A stretch of 20,097 nt of DNA from Burkholderiales bacterium UBA4615 (GCA_002386465.1 DGIT01000055.1:26590-46686); one strand, 5' to 3'. Shown: positions 1-8,119, numbered from the stretch's first letter. A program made the numbers and translations. Notes: generated by a model not told the origin, from the letters alone.

Positions 1-1059
1 GCAGTGGCTGAGCTGCACAAGCGCGTGCAGGGCGCCTATGCGTGTGTTGCCGAAATTGCCGGCTATGGCGTGCTGGCTTTTCGTGACCCGCTGGGCATTC
101 GCCCCTTGTGCTACGGGGTGGCCGAGTCGCAGCAGGGCACCGAGTATCTGGTGTCTTCGGAGTCGGTGGCCCTCGAAGGTCTGGGTTTTCGCCTTGTGCG
201 CGATATCGCGCCCGGCGAGGCAGTGTTCATCGACCTGGAGGGCAACTTCCATGCGCGCGCCTGTGCACCGGGCGCTTCGCTGAACCCCTGCGTGTTCGAG
301 TATGTGTATTTCGCCCGTCCCGACTCGGTGATCGATGGCGTCTCGGTGTACGACGCGCGGCTCAAGATGGGCGAATACCTGGCCGAAAAAGTGCGTCGCG
401 AATTGTGGGCGGGTGACATCGATGTGGTCATGCCCATCCCCGATACCTCGCGCCCCTCTGCGCTGCAGTTGGCCAATCGCCTGAACCTGGATTATCGCGA
501 GGGCTTCATCAAGAACCGCTATGTGGGGCGTACCTTCATCATGCCGGGGCAATCGGTGCGCAGAAAATCGGTGCGCCAGAAGCTCAACGCGATGAGCATC
601 GAGTTTCGGGGCAAGAACGTGCTGCTGGTGGACGATTCGATCGTGCGGGGCACCACGTCACACGAAATCGTGCAGATGGCGCGCGAGGCGGGTGCCAACA
701 AGATCTACTTCGCCTCGGCAGCTCCTCCGGTGCGCTACCCGAATGTGTATGGCATTGATATGCCCACCCGTGCCGAGCTGATCGCAAGCGGGCGCAGCGA
801 TGATGAGATCCGTCGTTCCATTGGTGCCGATGCGCTGGTGTATCAGGACATCGAGTCGATGCAGCAGTCGATCCGTGACCTGGGCCCCCACCTGGCGCGT
901 TTCGAGGCCTCCTGCTTCAATGGTCAGTACATCACCGGCAATGTCACGCCCGAGTATCTGGACCGGATCGAGCGCACCCGGCTCGGAGTTGATCGCACCA
1001 CGGAAGAGCCGGTTCGCAAGGCGCAGATGAATCTGCAATTCAATTCGGCACGGGACTAA
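1..1059 (+). CDS. purF: Amidophosphoribosyltransferase PurF, C-terminal part (5' end outside window)
   Basis: PurF makes 5-phosphoribosylamine from PRPP and glutamine, the first committed step of de novo purine synthesis in the cytosol. The frame is open from base 1 (GCA GTG GCT), so the true start lies upstream. About 352 residues are present; family members are about 500, so roughly the first 150, including the N-terminal catalytic Cys of the glutaminase domain, are missing. Visible are the end of the glutaminase domain (RDPLGIRPLCYG; SSESVAL) and the phosphoribosyltransferase domain with PMPIPDTSR-like and RTFI segments. The PRPP-binding loop VLLVDDSIVRGTT lies at about 619-657. In many betaproteobacteria metZ follows purF; here the next gene is the convergent dnaE2, 81 bp away. 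No convincing terminator is seen in that gap. The identification is secure. Confidence 0.97.
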   Translation, partial: AVAELHKRVQGAYACVAEIAGYGVLAFRDPLGIRPLCYGVAESQQGTEYLVSSESVALEGLGFRLVRDIAPGEAVFIDLEGNFHARACAPGASLNPCVFEYVYFARPDSVIDGVSVYDARLKMGEYLAEKVRRELWAGDIDVVMPIPDTSRPSALQLANRLNLDYREGFIKNRYVGRTFIMPGQSVRRKSVRQKLNAMSIEFRGKNVLLVDDSIVRGTTSHEIVQMAREAGANKIYFASAAPPVRYPNVYGIDMPTRAELIASGRSDDEIRRSIGADALVYQDIESMQQSIRDLGPHLARFEASCFNGQYITGNVTPEYLDRIERTRLGVDRTTEEPVRKAQMNLQFNSARD

Positions 1060-1140
1060 GGCTGATCCGGCACGCTGCAGATCGGCGCGCCAGACGTGGA
1101 TCTGGAGGTCACGCTCCCGAGCCGTGCGCCTGACATGCAC

Positions 1141-4100
1141 TCATCGGAAATCGCGGCTGCGTGCGGTGAGTGTGCCCAGCAGCGCGGTGTGATCGACCAC
1201 CCGGCGTGCGACCAGGTGCATCACCTGTCCGCCGGTGGCGTGATCGGCCTGCCAGATACCGAAGACGGTCATGAGCCGAGCGCCCAGGATGTCCTTGCGA
1301 TAGCGCTCGAGCAGATCGGGCCACACGATGACGTTGACCGAGCCGGTGTCGTCTTCGAGGGTGATGAAGACCACGCCCCGTGCGGTGGACGGGCGCTGCC
1401 GGTGGGTGACCAGCCCGCTGGCGCGCGCGAGTCGGCCATCGGGGTAGCTGCGCAGCACGGCTGCCGGCTGCACCTGGAACCGATCGAGCTCCTGGCGCAA
1501 TAGCGCAACCGGGTGGCGGCCCATGGGCAGTCCGAGCGATGCGTAGTCAGCCAGGGTTGATTCGGCTTCGGACGGGGCGGGCAAGGTGAGCGCAGGCTCG
1601 GCATAGCGTGTATCGGCCAGCAGTGCGGGCATGGGCTGAACGGCAGCGCTCTGCCAGGCGGCTTGTACGCGATGCCCGGCCAGAGCCGCGAGCGCATCGG
1701 CTTGCGCGAGTGCTTGCAGGTCATGCGGATGGAGTCGGGCGGCGCGTGCCAGGTCTTCGACATCCTCGAAGACCGGGTATCGCCCACCGGCGATGCGCAG
1801 CGTGCGCTCAGCCACCAGCCTCTGGGCAGCCGCTTCGGACAGACCGTGGATGCGCTGCAGCCCCAGTCGCACGGCAGGCTGCGGCCGGTAGTCCACCGCC
1901 TCATGCACCTGGGGTGTGGCGCTACGCTCTTCGAGCCGCGAGGTCCAGTCGCTGGCCAGCACACAGGGCGCGCGCACCTCGATGCCATGCTCGCGTGCAT
2001 CGCGCACCAGCTGGGCCGGTGCGTAAAAGCCCATGGGTTGGGAGTCGAGCAGGGCGGCCAGAAAGGCAGCCGGTTCGTGGCGCTTGATCCAGCAGCTGAC
2101 ATAGACCAGCAGGGCAAAGCTGGCGGCGTGACTTTCGGGAAAGCCGTATTCGCCGAAGCCTTCGATCTGCTTGAAAATGCGCTCGGCAAAGGCGAGGTCG
2201 TAGCCGCGCGCGAGCATGCCTTCGATCACCTTCTGCTGAAATCCATGCAGACCGCCTTTGCGCTTCCAGGCGGCCATGGCACGGCGCAGCTGGTCGGCCT
2301 CGCCCGGCGTGAAGCCCGCCGCCAGGATGGCGATCTGCATGACCTGCTCCTGGAAGATCGGCACGCCCAGAGTGCGCTCCAGTGCCGGGCGGATTTCATC
2401 GCGCGGGTATTCGACCGGCTCCAGACCCTGACGTCGGCGCAGATAGGGATGCACCATGCCGCCCTGGATCGGGCCCGGGCGCACGATGGCCACCTCAATC
2501 ACCAGATCGTAGAAGCAGCGTGGCCGCAGCCTGGGCAGCATGCTCATCTGCGCACGCGATTCGATCTGGAACACGCCCACGGTATCGGCCGCGCTGATCA
2601 TCTCGTAGGTGTCGGGATCTTCGGCAGGGATGTCCTGCAGGCGAAAACGCTGCGGCCCGTCGGGCGTGCCGTGACGACGCAGGGTGATGAGGTCCAGTGC
2701 GCGGCGGATGGCACTGAGCATGCCCAGCGCCAGCACGTCGACCTTGAGCAGGCCCAGTGCGTCGAGGTCGTCCTTGTCCCACTGGATGACGCTGCGCCCC
2801 GGCATGGCCGCGTTTTCAATCGGCACCAGACGAGCGAGCGAATCGCGCGCAATGACAAAGCCCCCGCTGTGCTGGGACAGATGCCTGGGAAAGCCAATGA
2901 GGGTGTGCGTCAGGCTCATCCAGTGCCGCACCGTAGGTGACTCGGGGTTGAAGCCCGCCTCTGAAAAGCGCTCGGCCTGAATGCTGTGACCGTCCCACCA
3001 TTGCTGGCTGCGCGTGAGCAGGTCGATGCGCTGGGGCTCGATGCCCAAGGCCCGACCGACATCACGCAGGGCCGAGCGCGGCCGATAGCTGCTGATCGCC
3101 CCGGTGAGGGCCGTCCGTTCGCGCCCGTACTTGGTGTAGAGGTATTGGATGACCTCTTCGCGGCGCTGATGCTCGAAATCGACGTCGATATCGGGCGGCT
3201 CATTGCGCTCGCGGCTGATGAAGCGCTCGAAGAGCACGCTGGTGCGGGCCGGGTCGACTTCGGTGATGCCCAGGCAGTAGCACACGGCGGAGTTGGCAGC
3301 AGAGCCGCGCCCCTGGCACAGGATGCCGCGTGAGCGGGCAAAGCTGACGATATCGGCCACTGTGAGGAAATAAGGCTCGTAGTGCAGCTCGGTGATCAGG
3401 GCGAGTTCGTGTTCGATTTGCGCGCGCACGCTGTCCGGCATGCCCTGCGGGTAACGGCCGGGTACACCTTCATACGTGAGGTGCCGCAGCCAGCTGGCCG
3501 CTGAATGGCCAGTGGGCACGATTTCATCGGGGTATTCGTAGCGCAGCGCATCGAGCGAGAAGCTGCAGTGCGCGGCAACCTCAAGGGTTTCTTCGAGCAG
3601 CTCGGGTGGATAGAGCTGGGCCAGACGCAGGCGGCTGCGCACATGCTGTTCGGCGTTGGCAGCGAGTGCAAAACCCAACTCAGCAACCGGGCGTGCCAGC
3701 CGCGTGGCCATCAGGACGTCGTGCAGGCGCCTGCGTGAGCGCAGGTGGTAGTGCACATCGCCGGCAGCGACCAGCGGCAGGCCGCTGTGCCGGGAGGCTT
3801 CACGCAGCCGGGCCAGCAGGGGCAGGTCATGACCGCGTGCCAGCAGCTCGGCTGCCAGCCAGGCGCGGCCACCGAAGCGCTCGCGGACGAAGCGCGCCTG
3901 CTCATGCAGACGGGCCTGTGCACCGCCCGGTTCGGCTGCTTCGTTGGTGGCCTGGGTGGCGACTTCAGGGCAGGGCACCAGGAGCGCCAGGCAGCCTGGC
4001 ACGCCAGTATCCAGGTCTTCGGTCAGCAGCCGGTAGTGGCCCTTGGCCGCGCGCATGCGTGCGTGGGTGATCAGGGCAGACAGATTGCCGTAGCCCTCAC

Positions 4101-4476
4101 GGTTTTGTGCGATGAGCACCAGGCGGGCCGGCGGTGTGCGTGCATCGCCCGGTGCTGCGCGCGTGTTCTGGGTGCGGCCGTCTTTGGGATCAGGCGGGCC
4201 GCCTGCAGGACGCTGCGACGACGACGGCTCGACCGTGGCTTGCGGGTGGCCAAAGAGCCCGTGCAGACCGAATTGCGCGCCGATCAGCAGGGGCAGACCG
4301 GTGGCCTTGGCCTGCAGATGCGCGCGTACCACGCCTGCCAGCGAGCATTCGTCGGTAAGCGCCAGGGCGGCATAGGACTGCGCCTTGGCGCGATCCACCA
4401 GTTCCTCAGGGTGTGAGGCGCCGCGCAGGAACGAGAAGTTGCTGACGCAATGCAGCTCGGCGTAGGGCGGGATCAC
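1141..4476 (-). CDS. dnaE2: Error-prone DNA polymerase DnaE2 (PolIII alpha paralogue)
   Basis: DnaE2 is a non-essential C-family polymerase used for SOS mutagenesis and lesion bypass. The 1111 residues start with a PHP domain (ELHCVSNFSFLRGASHPEEL near residue 7; GDVHYHLRSRRRLHD near 239). The polymerase core follows, with GRGSAANSAVCYCLGI (about 389-404) and the catalytic PPDIDVDF motif (427-434). It ends with an OB fold and the characteristic RSRDF tail, so it is full length. The start is GTG (4474-4476) with GAGG 5 nt upstream (4482-4485). Residues about 77-117 form a Pro/Gly/Ser-rich insertion inside the PHP domain that I do not expect in typical DnaE2. Its usual partners ImuA and ImuB are not adjacent. 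An SOS box lies 22 nt upstream of the start, implying LexA repression. DnaE1 is ruled out by the DnaE2-type PHP and tail motifs. Confidence 0.95.
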   Translation of the reverse strand: MIPPYAELHCVSNFSFLRGASHPEELVDRAKAQSYAALALTDECSLAGVVRAHLQAKATGLPLLIGAQFGLHGLFGHPQATVEPSSSQRPAGGPPDPKDGRTQNTRAAPGDARTPPARLVLIAQNREGYGNLSALITHARMRAAKGHYRLLTEDLDTGVPGCLALLVPCPEVATQATNEAAEPGGAQARLHEQARFVRERFGGRAWLAAELLARGHDLPLLARLREASRHSGLPLVAAGDVHYHLRSRRRLHDVLMATRLARPVAELGFALAANAEQHVRSRLRLAQLYPPELLEETLEVAAHCSFSLDALRYEYPDEIVPTGHSAASWLRHLTYEGVPGRYPQGMPDSVRAQIEHELALITELHYEPYFLTVADIVSFARSRGILCQGRGSAANSAVCYCLGITEVDPARTSVLFERFISRERNEPPDIDVDFEHQRREEVIQYLYTKYGRERTALTGAISSYRPRSALRDVGRALGIEPQRIDLLTRSQQWWDGHSIQAERFSEAGFNPESPTVRHWMSLTHTLIGFPRHLSQHSGGFVIARDSLARLVPIENAAMPGRSVIQWDKDDLDALGLLKVDVLALGMLSAIRRALDLITLRRHGTPDGPQRFRLQDIPAEDPDTYEMISAADTVGVFQIESRAQMSMLPRLRPRCFYDLVIEVAIVRPGPIQGGMVHPYLRRRQGLEPVEYPRDEIRPALERTLGVPIFQEQVMQIAILAAGFTPGEADQLRRAMAAWKRKGGLHGFQQKVIEGMLARGYDLAFAERIFKQIEGFGEYGFPESHAASFALLVYVSCWIKRHEPAAFLAALLDSQPMGFYAPAQLVRDAREHGIEVRAPCVLASDWTSRLEERSATPQVHEAVDYRPQPAVRLGLQRIHGLSEAAAQRLVAERTLRIAGGRYPVFEDVEDLARAARLHPHDLQALAQADALAALAGHRVQAAWQSAAVQPMPALLADTRYAEPALTLPAPSEAESTLADYASLGLPMGRHPVALLRQELDRFQVQPAAVLRSYPDGRLARASGLVTHRQRPSTARGVVFITLEDDTGSVNVIVWPDLLERYRKDILGARLMTVFGIWQADHATGGQVMHLVARRVVDHTALLGTLTARSRDFR

Positions 4477-4498
4477 GCGCGCCTCAACGGGTTCTGTA

Positions 4499-4518
4499 TA
4501 CTGTACATATAAACAGTA
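4499..4518. promoter_or_regulatory. LexA-binding SOS box between dnaE2 and the DUF1272 gene
   Basis: TACTGTACATATAAACAGTA matches the proteobacterial LexA consensus CTGT-N8-ACAG (core 4501-4516) with matching TA flanks on both sides. It ends 22 nt before the dnaE2 GTG (minus strand) and 56 nt before the DUF1272 ATG (plus strand). A possible minus-strand -10 (TATACA, complement of 4495-4500) abuts the box. A plus-strand TATAAA (4508-4513) lies inside it, so LexA could block both directions. SOS control of dnaE2 is established in many bacteria; control of the other gene is inferred from position. Confidence 0.88.
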
Positions 4519-4574
4519 TCCTGTTGAAGTGTGGCAAGTTCAAGAGCACGTTCAACTCACACAGGAGATCGGAC

Positions 4575-4835
4575 ATGCTCCAGCTGAGGCCCAACTGCGA
4601 GTGCTGCGATCAGGATTTGCCACCCGATGCTTCGCAGGCACGCATCTGCTCGTTCGAGTGCACATTCTGCGACCGCTGTGCCCAAGACCGGCTCAATGGG
4701 CGCTGTCCGAATTGCGGGGGTGAACTTGTGCCCCGTCCGCGCAGGCTGGCTGCAGCGCTGGGCAAGTACCCGGCGTCCACACAGCGTGTACTCAAGCCGA
4801 GTGGGTGTGGTGCCACTGCACCGGTGTCAGACTAA
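4575..4835 (+). CDS. DUF1272 domain protein, cysteine-rich, possibly SOS-regulated
   Basis: This 86-residue protein has the DUF1272 pattern: it opens MLQLRPNCECC and continues ARICSFECTFCDRC and CPNCGGEL, then a KYPASTQRVLKPSGC-type tail. Ten cysteines (8, 10, 11, 25, 29, 32, 35, 44, 47, 78) include CxxC pairs typical of zinc binding. No biochemical function is established for the family as far as I know. The ATG at 4575 is chosen because AGGAG lies 7 nt upstream and the conserved family N-terminus starts exactly here; an upstream in-frame ATG at 4524 would add 17 residues unlike the family and has no ribosome site. The gene is divergent from dnaE2 and shares the SOS box. No signal peptide or membrane segment is seen, so it is probably cytosolic. 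Confidence 0.9.
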   Translation: MLQLRPNCECCDQDLPPDASQARICSFECTFCDRCAQDRLNGRCPNCGGELVPRPRRLAAALGKYPASTQRVLKPSGCGATAPVSD

Positions 4836-4895
4836 AGATCAAGCGCCTGAGCAACAAAGGCCTACGCTTCGCATGAAGTCAATGCGGCTGGTGCA

Positions 4896-4919
4896 CAGAC
4901 GCTTGTTGCTACGCGTCTG
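4896..4919. terminator. 7-bp inverted repeat between convergent genes, possible terminator
   Basis: CAGACGC (4896-4902) and GCGTCTG (4913-4919) form a perfect 7-bp stem with a 10-nt loop. They lie in the 98-bp gap between the convergent DUF1272 and LysR genes. The position suits a bidirectional terminator, but no T-run follows on either strand, so intrinsic termination is doubtful. Nothing else is recognised in this gap. Confidence 0.35.
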
Positions 4920-4933
4920 ATCCTGGGCGCAGC

Positions 4934-5842
4934 TCAAGCCTTCTGGGGCGGGCGCTGGCGTGCAGCCTGTGTGAGGACCGCCAGAAAGCTGCGCGCGGCA
5001 TGAGACAGCTCATGCGTGCGCGCAGTCAGGACATCAATCGATGCGCGTGTGAAGGCCGTGCCCTGGAGCGGCTGTGACACGACGGTGCCGGCTGCCAGCT
5101 CTCGCGTGAAGGTCATGGGCGGCATGAACGACACCAGATCCGAACTGGCCACCACCTTGAGGATGAGCTGCAGCGAATCCGCCTCCAGCGCCAGTCGCAG
5201 ACGGATACCCGCCGCAGCTGCCGCATGATCGATCAGACGGCGGATGCCGAAGCTGCGGTCAGGGACTGCCACGGCCACGCCATCGAGCTGTCTCATCGCC
5301 ACAGGCAGCTGCCGCACCAGAGAATGCCCAGGTGCGCAGATCAGATGCATCGGCTGGGCCATGCGTGCCCGCAGCACCAGGTCATCGCGTGAAGGCGAAT
5401 TGAAGGCGAGCGCAATATCGGCAGCATGTGACAGCAGCCGATCCGGAATTTCGCCTGTAGCACAGACCGACACGCGAAACTCGATGCCGGGGTGAAGCGC
5501 CGAGAAACGCTCCAGGATGCGCGGCAAAAAGTCATGTGCCGTGGCCTCAACCACCGCCAATCTGACCGTGCCACGGCGCAGTGCACTCAGATCGTCCAGG
5601 CGCTGGCCGAGCGCACCGATGCGTCGCTCGCCATCGTCGACGAATTCAAGCAGCAGCTTGCCGGCTTCGGTCAGCGTCATACCGCGGCGTGAGCGTTCGA
5701 ACAGGGTCACGGACAGCTGAGATTCCAGCTGCGCAATCTGCCGGCTGATGGCACTGGGCACGATGTCGAACACTTCAGACGCGTGCCGCAGTGAGCCGCT
5801 GCGAGCGACTTCGGCGAAATAGGTCAGGGCCGGCAGTTGCAT
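4934..5842 (-). CDS. LysR-family transcriptional regulator, divergent to the liv operon
   Basis: The 302-residue protein has a winged helix-turn-helix at about residues 1-62 (LTYFAEVARSGSLRHASEVF, AISRQIAQLE, LFERSRRGMTLTEAGK). A periplasmic-binding-protein-like effector domain fills the rest (GTVRLAVVEATAHDFLP onward). I chose ATG at 5842 because TGGAG sits 9 nt upstream and the family usually starts at this point (MQLPALTYF). A GTG at 5866 would add eight residues. The gene is divergent from the liv/CnbZ-like operon, and a perfect LysR-type palindrome lies 26 nt upstream of its start. It probably activates that operon in response to the transported compound or a metabolite and controls its own expression. 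The effector cannot be read from the sequence. Confidence 0.93.
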   Translation of the reverse strand: MQLPALTYFAEVARSGSLRHASEVFDIVPSAISRQIAQLESQLSVTLFERSRRGMTLTEAGKLLLEFVDDGERRIGALGQRLDDLSALRRGTVRLAVVEATAHDFLPRILERFSALHPGIEFRVSVCATGEIPDRLLSHAADIALAFNSPSRDDLVLRARMAQPMHLICAPGHSLVRQLPVAMRQLDGVAVAVPDRSFGIRRLIDHAAAAAGIRLRLALEADSLQLILKVVASSDLVSFMPPMTFTRELAAGTVVSQPLQGTAFTRASIDVLTARTHELSHAARSFLAVLTQAARQRPPQKA

Positions 5843-5867
5843 GGTTTGTGCTCCAGAATCGTGCACG

Positions 5868-5888
5868 GTGTTCTTTTGATTAGAACAC
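5868..5888. promoter_or_regulatory. LysR-type operator: perfect palindrome GTGTTCT-N7-AGAACAC
   Basis: Two perfect 7-bp arms, GTGTTCT and AGAACAC, flank an AT-rich 7-bp spacer (TTTGATT). The site contains the T-N11-A signature of LysR-type boxes (TTC-N9-GAA). It lies in the gap between the LysR gene and the operon it faces. Its centre (5878) is about 65 bp upstream of the transcription start predicted from the -10 at 5931-5936, the usual position of a LysR recognition site. Confidence 0.75.
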
Positions 5889-5930
5889 TGACAACAGATT
5901 CGTGCGATACCCTGATCCCGGTTGCAAGGC

Positions 5931-5943
5931 TAGACTCGTCTGA
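5931..5943 (+). promoter_or_regulatory. Probable -10 region and start of the liv operon transcript
   Basis: TAGACT (5931-5936) is a fair -10 hexamer, and transcription would start near 5943. No good -35 is seen 16-18 bp upstream, as expected for a promoter that depends on a LysR activator. The call depends partly on the spacing to the palindrome at 5868-5888. Confidence 0.4.
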
Positions 5944-5961
5944 TGGTGCGCTCACGCACCA
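5944..5961 (+). other. Leader hairpin, 7-bp perfect stem with CTCA loop
   Basis: TGGTGCG-CTCA-CGCACCA forms a perfect 7-bp stem with a 4-nt loop. It falls at the very 5' end of the predicted leader, 30 nt before the start of the substrate-binding protein gene. No T-run follows, so it is not an intrinsic attenuator. It could protect the transcript from 5'-end decay, or be chance. Confidence 0.45.
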
Positions 5962-5991
5962 GCCCATCCTGCCAACTTCATGGAGACTCGC

Positions 5992-7227
5992 ATGCCCGGC
6001 TTGCCTACCCGTGTCACACGATCACGCCGTTCCCTGCTGAAGTTCGCATGGTCCGCCGCCCTGATCGCCTCGCCCGCACTGCTGCCGGCGACTGCGCTTG
6101 CCCAGGAAGCCATCCGATTCGGGGCGCCGCTGCCGATCACCGGCCCGCTCGCCCCCGAAGCTGTCAAGCAGCAGCAGGGCTACGATCTCTGGGCCGAGAC
6201 GGTCAACAGCGCTGGCGGCATCAATGTCGGCGGCAAGAAGATGAAGGTCGAGATCGTCTACACCGACTATCAGTCGAACACGCCCCGTGCGGTGCAGGCC
6301 GCAGAGCGGCTGATCACCCAGGAGAAAGTTCACTTCCTCTTTTCGCCGTTCGGCTCAGGCGCCGCCAAAGCTGCCAGCACGGTCTCCGAAAAGTATGGCG
6401 TGCCGACCATCGCGGCTACCGCATCGTCGGCGCAGGTCTACGATCAGGGCTACAAGAACCTGTTCGGCACCTTCACCCCGAACGAGACACTCACCGAGCC
6501 TTTGTCCGACATCGTGACCAAGAAGGCCCCGGGCGTTCAGCGGGTGGCCATCCTGGCCCGCAACGATCTGTTCCCGCTTGCGATTGCGCAGGAGATGGAA
6601 AAGTCGGCCAAGGCGCGTGGACTGAACGTGGTGTTCTTCGAAAAGTACGCGATCAACACCATGGACCATTCCTCGGCCATCGCGCAGCTCAAGGCGGTCA
6701 GCCCGCACTGGATCTTTGCCACCGGCTACATCAACGATCTGGTGCTGATCAAGAAGCAGATGGCTGACCAGCGCATCGAAGCGCCTGTCGTCACAATGGT
6801 TGCCGGCCCTGCTTATCAGGAGTTCATCGATGCGGTAGGCAAGGGCGCAGAGAATGTGAGCAGCGCGGCATGGTGGCATCCGGCCGCACGTTACAAGGGC
6901 ACCGATATTTTCGGAACCACCGAGCGTTACACGAAGCTGTTTCGCGATCGCTTCAAGGGCGACCCCGACTACGGCCATGCATCGGCCTCGGTCTCGGGCG
7001 TGCTGTTCCAGATGGCCATCGAGAAGGCCGGCACCCTGGACCGTGCCAAGGTGCGTGAGCAGCTTGCTGCCATGAACGCCCAGACCTTCTGGGGCCCGGT
7101 GAAATTCGGCCCCACCGGACAGATCAATTCACTGGAGCCGCCGGTCTTTCAGATCCAGGGCGGCAAGACCGTGGTTGTGCATCCGGCTTCCATCAAGCAG
7201 GGTGAATTCAAGCTCAGCGTGAAGTAA
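5992..7227 (+). CDS. Liv-type ABC transporter substrate-binding protein with Tat-like signal
   Basis: This periplasmic binding protein (411 residues) delivers substrate to the LivHMGF-type permease encoded just downstream. The N-terminus carries a twin-arginine-like motif SRRSLLK (residues 11-17), a hydrophobic stretch and an ALA cleavage site at 35-37 before QEAIRFGA. The mature part follows the LivJ/LivK-like fold (GAPLPITGPLAPEAVKQQQG, AQAAERLI-type helix, LFSPFGSG, FGTFTPNETLTEPL). ATG 5992 is chosen because GGAG lies 6 nt upstream, whereas ATG 5980 has no ribosome site. Members of this group bind amino acids, amides, urea or aromatic acids. The linked deaminase-like gene suggests a nitrogen-containing organic acid, but the ligand is unknown. 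First gene of the operon. Confidence 0.92.
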   Translation: MPGLPTRVTRSRRSLLKFAWSAALIASPALLPATALAQEAIRFGAPLPITGPLAPEAVKQQQGYDLWAETVNSAGGINVGGKKMKVEIVYTDYQSNTPRAVQAAERLITQEKVHFLFSPFGSGAAKAASTVSEKYGVPTIAATASSAQVYDQGYKNLFGTFTPNETLTEPLSDIVTKKAPGVQRVAILARNDLFPLAIAQEMEKSAKARGLNVVFFEKYAINTMDHSSAIAQLKAVSPHWIFATGYINDLVLIKKQMADQRIEAPVVTMVAGPAYQEFIDAVGKGAENVSSAAWWHPAARYKGTDIFGTTERYTKLFRDRFKGDPDYGHASASVSGVLFQMAIEKAGTLDRAKVREQLAAMNAQTFWGPVKFGPTGQINSLEPPVFQIQGGKTVVVHPASIKQGEFKLSVK

Positions 7228-7252
7228 ACGACCCGACTGCGGATCGACTGGC

Positions 7253-8119
7253 GTGTTCACGCTCCAGATTCTGACCAACGGGCTGGTGCTCGGCTGCCTG
7301 TATGCCTGCATTGCAGCCGGTTTCTCGCTGGTCTGGGGCGTGCTCAACGTCATCAACCTGATGCACGGTTCATTCATCGTGCTGGGCTCCTACCTCGCCT
7401 GGGCCGCTTACAACGGCCTGGGGATCAGTCCCTGGATCACCCTGCTGATCGCGGCGCCGCTTTTTTACGGGCTCGGCTGGCTGCTGCAGCGAAGCGTACT
7501 GAACCGTGTCATTGCAGCGCCGGTGCTGGTCACGCTGACCCTGACCTTCGGGCTTGACCTGATGCTGAACAACGCGATGCTGCTGGCCTTCAAGGCTGAC
7601 TATCGCAAGCTGACGCTCAACCCGCCGCTGGGCACGGTGGAATGGGCCTCGGTAGTGGTACCGGTCGATCGCCTGGTGGCCATGGTGCTGGCCCTGGTGC
7701 TGACCGGTGCGCTGTGGCTGATCCTGCGCAAATCGCGTGTGGGGCGCGCGATTATCGCCGTGCGACTGGATCGTGAGGCCGCCATGTTGATGGGCGTGCA
7801 TGTCCAGTCCATCTACGCCGCGGCATTCGGATTCGGAGCGGCCATGGCCGGATGCGCCGGTGTGCTGCTGGCCCTGATTTTTCCGATTTCGCCGTTGTCG
7901 TCAGGTGCGTACCTGGGCAAGGCCTTCGTGGTCTGCGTGCTGGGCGGCTTAGGCAGTGTGCCCGGGGCGGTGCTCGGCGGGCTGGTGCTGGGTGTGGTCG
8001 AAAGTTTTGGTGCGATGGCGTTTGGCCCTGAGCATGCGGTCACCTTGTCCTTCGCCTTGCTGATCTTTTTCCTGATCGTGCGGCCGCAGGGGCTGATCGG
8101 CAAGCGGGGCTTCGAATGA
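7253..8119 (+). CDS. livH: LivH-type branched-chain ABC transporter permease
   Basis: An inner-membrane permease of 288 residues, about eight membrane segments, the usual LivH length. The start region (FTLQILTNGLVLGCLYACIAAGFSLVWGV) and the cytoplasmic coupling segment GGLGSVPGAVLGGLVLGVVE are typical of the family. It pairs with LivM to form the channel. The start is GTG (7253) with only a weak ribosome site, 25 nt after the binding-protein stop; no better start is available before the first membrane segment. The last 4 nt overlap the livM start. The gene symbol denotes family, not proven leucine transport. Confidence 0.92.
   Translation: MFTLQILTNGLVLGCLYACIAAGFSLVWGVLNVINLMHGSFIVLGSYLAWAAYNGLGISPWITLLIAAPLFYGLGWLLQRSVLNRVIAAPVLVTLTLTFGLDLMLNNAMLLAFKADYRKLTLNPPLGTVEWASVVVPVDRLVAMVLALVLTGALWLILRKSRVGRAIIAVRLDREAAMLMGVHVQSIYAAAFGFGAAMAGCAGVLLALIFPISPLSSGAYLGKAFVVCVLGGLGSVPGAVLGGLVLGVVESFGAMAFGPEHAVTLSFALLIFFLIVRPQGLIGKRGFE

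Noticed and set aside
1089..1106. Short hairpin CCAGA...TCTGG after purF as a terminator
   Set aside because: Only five base pairs with no T-run; too weak to call in the 81-bp gap between the convergent purF and dnaE2.
1663..2940. Long open frame (425 codons) on the plus strand inside dnaE2
   Set aside because: It lies opposite a complete, well-recognised polymerase gene; its translation has no family motif and such antisense frames are common in GC-rich codon-biased DNA.
5843..5866. GTG at 5866 as the LysR start
   Set aside because: The ATG at 5842 has a well-spaced TGGAG and gives the usual LysR N-terminus; the GTG would only add eight unconserved residues.
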